DNA from: CAYWMP01 sp964459445
GTDB taxonomy: Bacteria; Desulfobacterota; DSM-4660; Desulfatiglandales; HGW-15
Assembly: GCA_964459445.1 (NCBI GenBank)
Contig: CAYWMP010000213.1
Location: forward strand, 1 to 9,487
Direction of reading: 5' to 3'
Length of the DNA stretch: 9,487 bases
This document shows, piece by piece, positions 1 through 5,624 of this stretch. Numbering within the stretch: the stretch's first letter is position 1; each line of letters opens with the position of its first letter. The translations under genes were made by a program, and so were the position numbers. The notes under the pieces were generated by a model. The model was not told the DNA's origin. It ran no database searches and saw only the letters and a program-made list of their open reading frames with translations.

Positions 1-60
1 GTAGCACTGCTACGGAGGATGGACAGACTACTGCGGAGGACGGGCGCCTTCGGCTCCGAC
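1..60. repeat. Repeat-like intergenic DNA at the left edge
   Basis: Bases 1-13 form the small palindrome GTAGC-act-GCTAC. Then GCTACGGAGGATGG and CTACTGCGGAGGACGG are near-duplicate motifs 20 bases apart. A related CTGCGAAGGCGGA lies at 166-178. No coding signal is convincing. The copy may continue beyond the window edge. Confidence 0.35.
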
Positions 61-179
61 GCGGTTATCCGCCACAATTTTGGGGTGACATCGCGCCGTA
101 GCATAATGATTTTTGCGCGTTCATCCACGGGTAAGCCCTCCAGAGGCAGGCAAGCCTGTGGTCTTCTGCGAAGGCGGAT

Positions 180-220
180 AAAAAAAATGGGCCCTGCCAT
201 ATCTAAGCCAGGGCCCATTT
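180..220 (-). terminator. Rho-independent terminator of the sugar-binding protein gene
   Basis: On the minus strand, 11 bases past the TAA stop, a 10-bp perfect stem (ATGGGCCCTG at 187-196 pairing with 209-218, 12-nt loop, extendable by two A-U pairs) is followed by a run of eight U (complement of A180-187). This is a textbook intrinsic terminator. It ends the substrate-binding protein transcript, so no transporter gene is cotranscribed downstream. The plus-strand side has only TTTGTTT, so bidirectional use is possible but weaker. Confidence 0.9.
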
Positions 221-230
221 GTTTAGACCC

Positions 231-1487
231 TTACTTCGCAGCTTCTACTTCGCTCGCTAATTTGGCGGCAGCATCTTTAGCCGACATATCGGAATTATAG
301 AAATTGGTGACGACATCAACGATTGCCCCTCTTACGGCCGGAAATACCGCCATTTCGTGTGCCATGCTGGGGACTAAACCGCCGCTGGCTGCACTGGAGA
401 CAAAGGCATTGATCGCTCTCAACGCGGGATCGTCAAAGGGCGAACGAGGCATCCCCAATCGGACAGGAATTGAACCCTTATTCACGTTAAAGACCTTTTG
501 GAATTCGTTTTGAAGGATCAGTCGAGCCATAGCCTTTTGGGCCATAACGGCGTTTGCGTCCTTCTGTTTGAACATGATGAAGCTGTCCACATTGAAAAGG
601 AATTGACCGCTAGTTCCGGGGGCCGGCATCGCAACGTATTCGGTACCGGGCTCTTTACCGGCGGCGGTGAATTCTCCTTTGGCCCAATCACCCATGAATT
701 GCATGGCAGCTTTCCCTTGAATTACCATGGCCGTGGCCAGGTTCCAATCGCGACCCGGCGCGCCCTTATCGGTGTACTGCTTGATCATTTTCAGCGTTTC
801 AAGCGTCTTGACCATGGTGGGGCTATTCAATGCGGCAGGCTCGGCATCCACCAATGCCTTACGATAGAAATCAGATCCGCCGACAGCGGCAACGATAATC
901 TCAAAGACCGTGGCTTCCTGCCAGGGTTGCCCGCCCCAGGCCACCGGAATGAATCCGGCTTTCTTGATTTTTTTTGCCGCTTCTTCGAACTGTTCCCAGG
1001 TCGTCGGTAGCTCGGCGCCCGCTTTTTTGAAGACCTCCGGGTTTGCCCACATCCAATTAATCCTGTGCACATTTACCGGGACGGCAACATAGGATCCATC
1101 GTATTTCATTACATCGGCTACGACCTTTGGGAGCAATTCGTCCCATTTCTCCGCCCGAGCAACATCATCCAGGTTTGCCAGAACCCCTTCATCACCCCAC
1201 ATTTGAATCTGTGGTCCCTTTACCTGTGCCGCAGTGGGAGGATTCCCGGCAACCGCCCGGGACTTAAGGACCGTCATGGCTGCATCACCCCCGCCACCCG
1301 CAACCGCGAAGTCTTTCCAGGCGTGCCCTTCTTTCTCCAATAAGCTCTTTAGGACGCCAACCGATTTGGCTTCTCCACCGGAGGTCCACCAGTGCAAGAC
1401 TTCCACTTCACCGGCTGAGGCATAGGACGTTAGCAAGAACAAGGTAATACCGATAGCCAGTAGACATTTGATATATTTCCCGTTCAT
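231..1487 (-). CDS. Sugar ABC transporter substrate-binding protein (family 1, GtsA-like)
   Basis: This is a predicted periplasmic solute-binding protein that captures a sugar and delivers it to an ABC importer. The 418-residue length is normal for family 1 (COG1653-type) binding proteins. Residues 1-25 form a signal peptide (Lys near the N-terminus, a hydrophobic core, ASA before the likely cleavage at G26). The mature N-terminus carries LHWWTSGGE (31-39), typical of glucose/mannose-type binding proteins such as Pseudomonas GtsA. A later segment with FMGDWAKGE is also characteristic. The start is supported by an AAGGAGGG ribosome site five bases upstream. A strong terminator follows immediately and no permease or ATPase gene lies in the window, so this is an orphan binding protein here. 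Its partners must be elsewhere or shared. The substrate is inferred from family resemblance only. Confidence 0.93.
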   Translation of the reverse strand: MNGKYIKCLLAIGITLFLLTSYASAGEVEVLHWWTSGGEAKSVGVLKSLLEKEGHAWKDFAVAGGGGDAAMTVLKSRAVAGNPPTAAQVKGPQIQMWGDEGVLANLDDVARAEKWDELLPKVVADVMKYDGSYVAVPVNVHRINWMWANPEVFKKAGAELPTTWEQFEEAAKKIKKAGFIPVAWGGQPWQEATVFEIIVAAVGGSDFYRKALVDAEPAALNSPTMVKTLETLKMIKQYTDKGAPGRDWNLATAMVIQGKAAMQFMGDWAKGEFTAAGKEPGTEYVAMPAPGTSGQFLFNVDSFIMFKQKDANAVMAQKAMARLILQNEFQKVFNVNKGSIPVRLGMPRSPFDDPALRAINAFVSSAASGGLVPSMAHEMAVFPAVRGAIVDVVTNFYNSDMSAKDAAAKLASEVEAAK

Positions 1488-1932
1488 TTTTCCCTCCTTT
1501 CATTGGCTTGGGGTTGTTTGGTTTGAAGACAATCAGGACTTCAGATCCGTTGAAGGCCTTGCTAAATAATTTTCTTGTGAAGGATGGAAAAGATGATTGT
1601 GACGAGTTAAATCTGCGAATGCAATTGGAACTAACCAAAGTATTTTATGCCCTAAAGCGGGCAGAAACACAAGGATAATACAATAATCTAAATCTACCAT
1701 TTAACTCAGGATATTTGAGCTGAGTCAACTAATCATGAACTCTAACTAATCACCAGCAAGGTATCACATGTTAGGCGCCGAAGAGCGACGACTGAGTTGC
1801 AGGTCGCAATACGTCGCAGGGAGGAGCGATCGAAGGCAACACCACAGATGATGCCTTGATGATGGATCAGGGAATAACAAAAGCAAAGAATCCTGTTTAG
1901 GCATCTTGAGGTGAAAAAATAGACGGAGTGAT
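1488..1932. other. Intergenic region between binding-protein and VOC genes
   Basis: No gene is supported in this 445-base gap. Next to the binding-protein start is its Shine-Dalgarno (plus-strand CCTCCT at 1493-1498). A 6-bp inverted repeat (ACTCAG at 1704-1709, CTGAGT at 1720-1725) and a GCGACG/CGTCGC inverted repeat (1785-1790, 1812-1817) are visible. I see no convincing promoter and no clear terminator for the VOC gene. Short open frames here lack ribosome sites and resemble no family I know. Confidence 0.5.
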
Positions 1933-2325
1933 TCAAGCGGTGATTTCGATTCTGTTACCGTCCGGGTCCAACACACAGCTTTCATAATATCCATCGCCTG
2001 TGTGTCGAGGCCCATCGAGCACCCGAAATCCGTCTTTGCGAAGTTTGTCTGTCAAAGCATCAACTTGATTTTCGGAGCCCAAGGAAAACGCAATATGGAA
2101 AAATCCCGTGAACTGCCTCACGGACTCATCTTTCGAACTCGGGATGTCGGGCATTTGCATCAATTCAAGGCGTGTAGGATTATCTTTAAACGTCAAAAAA
2201 TAGGACTCGAACTGATTTTTGGCATTGAAATATTTTTGGTTTGCATTGGCCTGAAAATAGGTCTCATAGAAGGTTCTGAGCTTTTCAAGGTTTTTTGTCC
2301 AGATCGCAATATGTTCGATGTGCAT
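1933..2325 (-). CDS. VOC superfamily (glyoxalase/bleomycin-resistance/dioxygenase fold) protein
   Basis: This is a 130-residue single-domain member of the vicinal-oxygen-chelate fold, the size of a glyoxalase I-like or fosfomycin/bleomycin-resistance-like subunit, likely a cytoplasmic dimer. Two beta-alpha-beta-beta-beta modules are visible. The first begins HIEHIAIW and runs to RLELMQ, and the second begins FFHIAFSL and ends DPDGNRIEITA. The four expected metal ligands are all present: His5, Glu54, His77 and Glu127. A divalent-metal lyase or isomerase of the glyoxalase I type is therefore plausible, but the substrate cannot be read from the sequence. The ATG is preceded by GGAG nine bases upstream. 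It is transcribed divergently from the MDR dehydrogenase gene. Lactoylglutathione lyase is possible but unproven. Confidence 0.87.
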   Translation of the reverse strand: MHIEHIAIWTKNLEKLRTFYETYFQANANQKYFNAKNQFESYFLTFKDNPTRLELMQMPDIPSSKDESVRQFTGFFHIAFSLGSENQVDALTDKLRKDGFRVLDGPRHTGDGYYESCVLDPDGNRIEITA

Positions 2326-2378
2326 TTTGTTTATCTCCAGTAGCGGGGAAGGTCACTTTAATATCACCATTCCCTTCA

Positions 2379-2413
2379 GCCGCCGTAGCCCGCTACTATG
2401 TCGAAGGAGAGCG
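2379..2413. repeat. Fragment of a palindromic dispersed repeat
   Basis: The segment contains GTAGC-cc-GCTAC (2385-2396) preceded by CGCC and followed by a purine-rich GAAGGAGAG. The same arrangement, GTAGC-act-GCTAC followed by GGAGGATGG, occurs at 1-22, and the 9-mer CGCCGTAGC recurs at 94-102. This looks like decayed copies of one intergenic repeat family. Family identity cannot be confirmed from one window. Confidence 0.35.
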
Positions 2414-2484
2414 AAAATTCAGAAACGCACAATTATCTGGTCGACTCTTTTGTTATGTGATGATTGGATTTTTTGAAGAGTATG

Positions 2485-2510
2485 TTGTGACATAAATTGA
2501 TCAATGTCAA
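2485..2510. promoter_or_regulatory. Candidate FNR/CRP-family operator in divergent region
   Basis: TTGAT-CAAT-GTCAA at 2497-2510 matches the FNR-type consensus TTGAT-N4-ATCAA at nine of ten defined positions. It overlaps a second symmetry, TGACAT (2488-2493) with ATGTCA (2504-2509), ten bases apart. It lies 172 bases upstream of the VOC start and 162 bases upstream of the dehydrogenase start, so it could serve either gene. A match of this length can arise by chance in AT-rich intergenic DNA. Confidence 0.35.
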
Positions 2511-2671
2511 TGGGAATGAGGAACCAAGTGGCGTGTGACAGACAAAGCATACCGGTAAGGGTGTTGGACCCAGAGGTTGCATATTCGATGAAGGGGCATA
2601 ACTTTATCCAAGACTATGTATTAGAAAGGAATTGAGCGAAAAAGACGAATGCGAAAGAGGAGGTCAAATAG

Positions 2672-3700
2672 ATGAAGGCGGTATATTTCAAGGAACATGG
2701 TGAGCTGGAAAAGATTCAATATGGAGATGTGCCTGGTTTGAAGGCAGGCCCGGGCGAAGTCATGGTGAAGGTAAAGGCCTGCGCACTCAATCATTTGGAT
2801 ATATGGGTCAGGCGCGGCTGGCCCGGTTTGAATTTGGAAATGCCCCATTGGTGCGGTGCGGATGTGGCCGGTGATGTTGAAGCACTGGGCGATGGTGTAA
2901 CAAGCTGGGAAGCCGGTCAACGGGTCATCATTGATCCGGGCTTAACAACCAGCGAAGATGAGTTTACACGACGTGGCGAGGTGAGCGTAAGCCCTGCCTA
3001 CCATATTCTGGGTGAACACGTTCGTGGCGGTGCTGCAGAGTATGTGGTGGTCCCGGAAGGAAACCTGGCAGCGATTCCCGATGATCTGGATTATCCCACA
3101 GCTGCTGCGCCGCTTCTTGTGAGTCTTGCGGCCTGGCGCATGTTGATCCATAGGGCAAAACTAATAGCAGGAGAGTCGGTACTCATTGTGGGCGCGGGCG
3201 GTGGCGTAAACAGCATGGCAATCCAAATGGCGAAACTGGCAGGAGCCTATGTTTATGTCGTGGCAAGCAATGAAAAGAAGGCTGAAGCAGCTAAAGAGTT
3301 GGGTGCGGATGTTGTGATCGATCGATCCAAAATGGACTGGGGCAAGGAAGTCTATAAACTCACGGACAAAAGGGGAGTCGACGTCGTTGTGGATAATGTG
3401 GGCAAGGCCACGATCCAGAAGAGCATGGCGGCCGTAGTCCGCGGCGGGCGGATCGTGATTATCGGTAACACCAGTGGCGCCATTGCAGAGATTGATATTC
3501 GTTACATCTTTGGGAAGCAAATCAGCCTGATCGGCAGCACCATGGGATCACATCAAGACTTTCGAGATTTGCTCCCCATGCTGTGGAGCGGGAAGCTAAG
3601 GCCGGTTATTGATAGGGTGATGCCCTTGAGTGAAGGAAAAGAGGCCTACGCCATTCTAGAGAAGGGAGATCAATTCGGGAAGATCGTTTTAACCCCTTAA
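2672..3700 (+). CDS. Zinc-independent medium-chain dehydrogenase/reductase (quinone oxidoreductase-like)
   Basis: This is a full-length (342 aa) cytoplasmic MDR-superfamily oxidoreductase. An N-terminal GroES-like domain (about 1-130, with GPGEVMVKVKACALNHLD) is followed by a Rossmann NAD(P)-binding domain (about 165-290, with VLIVGAGGGVNS at 170-181) and a C-terminal return to the catalytic fold ending GKIVL. Zinc ligands of alcohol dehydrogenases are absent. The catalytic Cys position is Asn40 and the His position is replaced in GADVAG. The structural-zinc four-Cys loop is replaced by a Cys-free stretch (90-110) before HILGEH. Function as an NAD(P)H:quinone/enone reductase or a related enzyme is therefore more likely than as an alcohol dehydrogenase. 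The third Gly of the dinucleotide motif is Asn180. The start is fixed by GAGGAGGT seven bases upstream. It has its own terminator and is probably monocistronic. Confidence 0.9.
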   Translation: MKAVYFKEHGELEKIQYGDVPGLKAGPGEVMVKVKACALNHLDIWVRRGWPGLNLEMPHWCGADVAGDVEALGDGVTSWEAGQRVIIDPGLTTSEDEFTRRGEVSVSPAYHILGEHVRGGAAEYVVVPEGNLAAIPDDLDYPTAAAPLLVSLAAWRMLIHRAKLIAGESVLIVGAGGGVNSMAIQMAKLAGAYVYVVASNEKKAEAAKELGADVVIDRSKMDWGKEVYKLTDKRGVDVVVDNVGKATIQKSMAAVVRGGRIVIIGNTSGAIAEIDIRYIFGKQISLIGSTMGSHQDFRDLLPMLWSGKLRPVIDRVMPLSEGKEAYAILEKGDQFGKIVLTP

Positions 3701-3735
3701 CAGCCTACTATATTAGCCACAGACATACACAGAGA

Positions 3736-3765
3736 AAAAGGTCGAGCGACTTGCTCGGCCTTTTA
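3736..3765 (+). terminator. Rho-independent terminator of the MDR dehydrogenase
   Basis: Starting 35 bases after the TAA stop, the stem 3740-3747 (GGTCGAGC) pairs with 3753-3760 (GCTCGGCC) with one G-U pair, around a GACTT loop. It is flanked by A3736-3739 and T3761-3764, which can extend the stem, and TTTTAT follows as the release tract. Confidence 0.85.
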
Positions 3766-3860
3766 TATCTCGCTCGTTTCTCTCGTAGCTTTCTCGGGAT
3801 CGCTAGATTCCACAGAGTTATGAGAGTTTTGAAGATTCTGTTCTGCGCATCGCCATATAG

Positions 3861-3897
3861 CCCGCAATTATGCGGGTACCGATGCAAAATGCATCGG
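3861..3897. repeat. Two tandem perfect hairpins
   Basis: CCCGCA-ATTA-TGCGGG (3861-3876) is followed two bases later by CCGATGC-AAAAT-GCATCGG (3879-3897). Both stems are perfect (6 and 7 bp). Neither is followed by a U-run, so they are not ordinary terminators. They may be a REP-like element, mRNA 3'-end protectors for the convergent genes, or part of a small RNA. Confidence 0.55.
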
Positions 3898-4110
3898 CTC
3901 GATGAGGAGAGTGTTTGAAAGAGAAAACAACAGAAATTATTTTATCTTTTAAAACCACTCCTCATAACCCTCTAGGGCGATTATGTTTCATCCGCTTATA
4001 TCTGCGTTGAAAATATCCTTTTCGGTTGTATTCGGGGTTTTGCAAGAAACCCAAAAAGGTTTGTTGTTGTCAATGTGCGTCTGTGGCAAAAAATAACCTG
4101 CCTTTTCGCG

Positions 4111-4138
4111 ACTGACTACTGACAACTGACCACTGACA
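4111..4138. repeat. Four tandem heptamers ACTGACN
   Basis: ACTGACT, ACTGACA, ACTGACC and ACTGACA follow one another exactly with a period of 7 and end at the base before the stop codon of the acyl-CoA dehydrogenase gene. The invariant core is ACTGAC. The function is unknown, and this may be a microsatellite or a remnant of a dispersed repeat. Confidence 0.8.
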
Positions 4139-5284
4139 TCATTTATGTCGCTTCAACATCTCTCGGAAGATGACGAGTTTCTGGACATCCTGCGTACCTT
4201 CGCCTAGGGAGGAAGCCCATGCGTCCATGGGGAACTTGTGGATGGGATGCTCAAAAATGACGGATGCGGCGCCAAACATATCAGCAGCCCACACAGTGAC
4301 CTCCTTCGCCAACTTCACGGTTAAGTATTTTGCCAGGGAGGATTCAAGGCGAAAATCCTTGCCTTTATCCAGTTCCCAACAGGCCTTGTAGAGCATCAGC
4401 CTGGCTGCTTCGATGCTTGCATAGTAATCCGCGAACTCGTAGGCCTTTGATTCGTGCTCAACAATTTGACGGCCCAGAACCTTTCGTTTCATGGCATGGT
4501 CAAGGGCCAATTCAAAGGCGCCTTCGGCGGTCCCCAGGGTCAATGCAGAAATAGGCACCCTGCTATAGGTGAATACGGTCAAGACCTGCTGCAAACCTTG
4601 TCCACGCACACCCAGCAAATGATCGTCAGGAACAAAGACATCATCGAGCTGGATTCGAGAAAGATCCGACGGAATCCACACCTGTTTGTTGAGTTTTCTC
4701 CTGCTGATCCCTTTTGATTTAAGATCGACAAGATACATGGACATCCTGCTGTTCCTTGATGCCTCCGGATCGGAGACAGCCGTAATCACCGCATGGTCGC
4801 TGATCAGACCGTTCGTCACATAGGCCTTTGTGCCATTTAACTGCCATCCGCCGTCCACCTTTTCTGCGCTCATGGATATGTTTGCGACGTCGCTTCCGGC
4901 ATCTCTCTCCGAATTGCCGAGGCAAATCAGGTTCTCGCCCGTCAGGGCAGAGGGTCCGTACTTTTGCTGAAGATGGTCCGATCCAAAGAGTGCAAGACTG
5001 GTGATGCCTAAATCCACGTGGGCCAGAGCGACTACGGCAACACCGGGCGAAATAGTGGCCAGGTATTCACCCAATAGCGCCGCCCTTAGGGTCGAGCGCT
5101 TTGATAGTCGCTCCTCCTTCATTTCAAACCCCGTATAGCCTTCACTGCTCAGCTTCATGTGAATATCTCTCGGTACGGAGCCTTCCCGGTACCAAGTCGA
5201 AAGGTTCGGCGCAATATTGCGGCTGACAAAGGCCTTGAATAGCACTAGCTCTTCGGTCAATTCAGTTGGAATATTAAAATCCAT
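4139..5284 (-). CDS. Acyl-CoA dehydrogenase family protein
   Basis: This FAD-dependent enzyme is predicted to introduce the alpha-beta double bond into an acyl-CoA, passing electrons to electron-transfer flavoprotein. With this start it has 381 residues, usual for the family. Recognisable parts in order are an N-terminal helical domain, and a middle beta domain with SERDAGSDVANI (the usual EPGAGSD FAD/substrate loop) and KAYVTNG. The C-terminal helical domain has RKVLGRQIVEHES and the end motif LGEGTQDVQKLVIFREML. Glu362 of GEGT (Glu377 if the longer start is used) sits where the catalytic base of medium-chain enzymes lies. The start at MDFNIP is chosen because GGGGAG lies seven bases upstream and family members begin like this. 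An upstream ATG at 5329 would add 15 residues (MIRRRRFSKASGSQK) unlike the family. The substrate chain is unknown, and no ETF or CoA-ligase genes are adjacent. Confidence 0.93.
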   Translation of the reverse strand: MDFNIPTELTEELVLFKAFVSRNIAPNLSTWYREGSVPRDIHMKLSSEGYTGFEMKEERLSKRSTLRAALLGEYLATISPGVAVVALAHVDLGITSLALFGSDHLQQKYGPSALTGENLICLGNSERDAGSDVANISMSAEKVDGGWQLNGTKAYVTNGLISDHAVITAVSDPEASRNSRMSMYLVDLKSKGISRRKLNKQVWIPSDLSRIQLDDVFVPDDHLLGVRGQGLQQVLTVFTYSRVPISALTLGTAEGAFELALDHAMKRKVLGRQIVEHESKAYEFADYYASIEAARLMLYKACWELDKGKDFRLESSLAKYLTVKLAKEVTVWAADMFGAASVIFEHPIHKFPMDAWASSLGEGTQDVQKLVIFREMLKRHK

Positions 5285-5291
5285 TTTTTGA

Positions 5292-5297
5292 CTCCCC
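5292..5297 (-). promoter_or_regulatory. Ribosome binding site deciding the acyl-CoA dehydrogenase start
   Basis: The minus-strand GGGGAG lies seven bases before the ATG at 5284. For the longer alternative start at 5329 the nearest purine run (AGGGG, 5341-5345) is 11 bases away, less favourable. This supports the shorter protein. Confidence 0.55.
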
Positions 5298-5348
5298 GAG
5301 GCCTTTGAAAAACGCCTTCTTCTGATCATTCTTTAATCATCCCCTGAA

Positions 5349-5373
5349 AAGCTCAATTTCCCGATTTGAGCTT
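5349..5373. promoter_or_regulatory. Inverted repeat upstream of acyl-CoA dehydrogenase
   Basis: AAGCTCAA (5349-5356) and TTGAGCTT (5366-5373) form a perfect 8-bp inverted repeat with a 9-base spacer, 65-89 bases before the preferred start codon. It has the size of a binding site for a dimeric repressor. On the minus-strand RNA it could instead fold as a weak hairpin followed by UU. Confidence 0.4.
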
Positions 5374-5536
5374 GGTCAGAATTAAAGGTCCTTCAACGCC
5401 TCCCAATTTTCAGAGATAACATATTGAGTGAGTCGTGAATATATTCATAACTTTACAAGAAATATTAAGTACTGCCCTGACCCTGCGCAACTCTTGAGAA
5501 AGGCGAAGGACGCAGGGCTGTCCAGAGAGGTCCCGT

Positions 5537-5565
5537 TTGACAGGGTTGTAGCCTTGACTTAACTT
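5537..5565 (+). promoter_or_regulatory. gdhA: Candidate sigma-70 promoter of gdhA
   Basis: A perfect -35 TTGACA (5537-5542) is separated by 17 bases from TAACTT (5560-5565), which keeps the important T1, A2 and T6 of the -10 box. This predicts a leader of about 50 bases. A second TTGACT at 5554-5559 with TATGAG at 5575-5580 has only 15-base spacing and is less likely. Confidence 0.45.
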
Positions 5566-5624
5566 GTTTTCCGATATGAGACTTTTCTCAAATATCCCTA
5601 CTCCAATCAAAGAGGAGACAAGCT

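Larger units (their letters stand above)
2326..2671. other. Divergent intergenic region (VOC / MDR dehydrogenase)
   Basis: This 346-base region separates two divergent genes and should hold both promoters. It contains a palindrome-bearing repeat fragment (2379-2413) and an FNR/CRP-like box within an inverted repeat (2485-2510). It also holds the strong Shine-Dalgarno of the dehydrogenase (GAGGAGGT at 2657-2664). I could not pick -10/-35 boxes with confidence on either strand. Confidence 0.5.
3766..4138. other. Gene-free region between two convergent genes
   Basis: This stretch lies between the 3' ends of the dehydrogenase and the acyl-CoA dehydrogenase genes. It contains two adjacent perfect hairpins (3861-3876, 3879-3897), a GGGTTT/AAACCC inverted repeat (4035-4040, 4047-4052) without a U-tract, and a heptamer repeat cluster (4111-4138). 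No coding potential is supported, and no strong terminator for the minus-strand gene is seen. Confidence 0.5.
5330..5624. other. Divergent intergenic region (acyl-CoA dehydrogenase / gdhA)
   Basis: This region holds regulatory DNA for two divergent genes: the inverted repeat at 5349-5373, a CCCTGCG/CGCAGGG stem (5481-5487 with 5511-5517, 23-base loop), a candidate sigma-70 promoter (5537-5565) and the gdhA ribosome site AGAGGAG (5611-5617). No open frame here is supported. Confidence 0.5.

Noticed and set aside
498..1010. Plus-strand open frame of 170 residues
   Set aside because: It lies antisense within the well-supported substrate-binding protein gene and has no family resemblance.
2002..2343. 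Plus-strand open frame of 113 residues
   Set aside because: It is antisense to the VOC gene, whose four metal ligands and ribosome site are intact.
4035..4052. GGGTTT/AAACCC hairpin as terminator of the acyl-CoA dehydrogenase gene
   Set aside because: It is over 85 bases past the stop, has no U-run on the minus strand, and the stem is short.
4111..4138. CRISPR-like array
   Set aside because: The unit is only 7 bases with no spacers and there are no cas genes. It is a simple tandem repeat.
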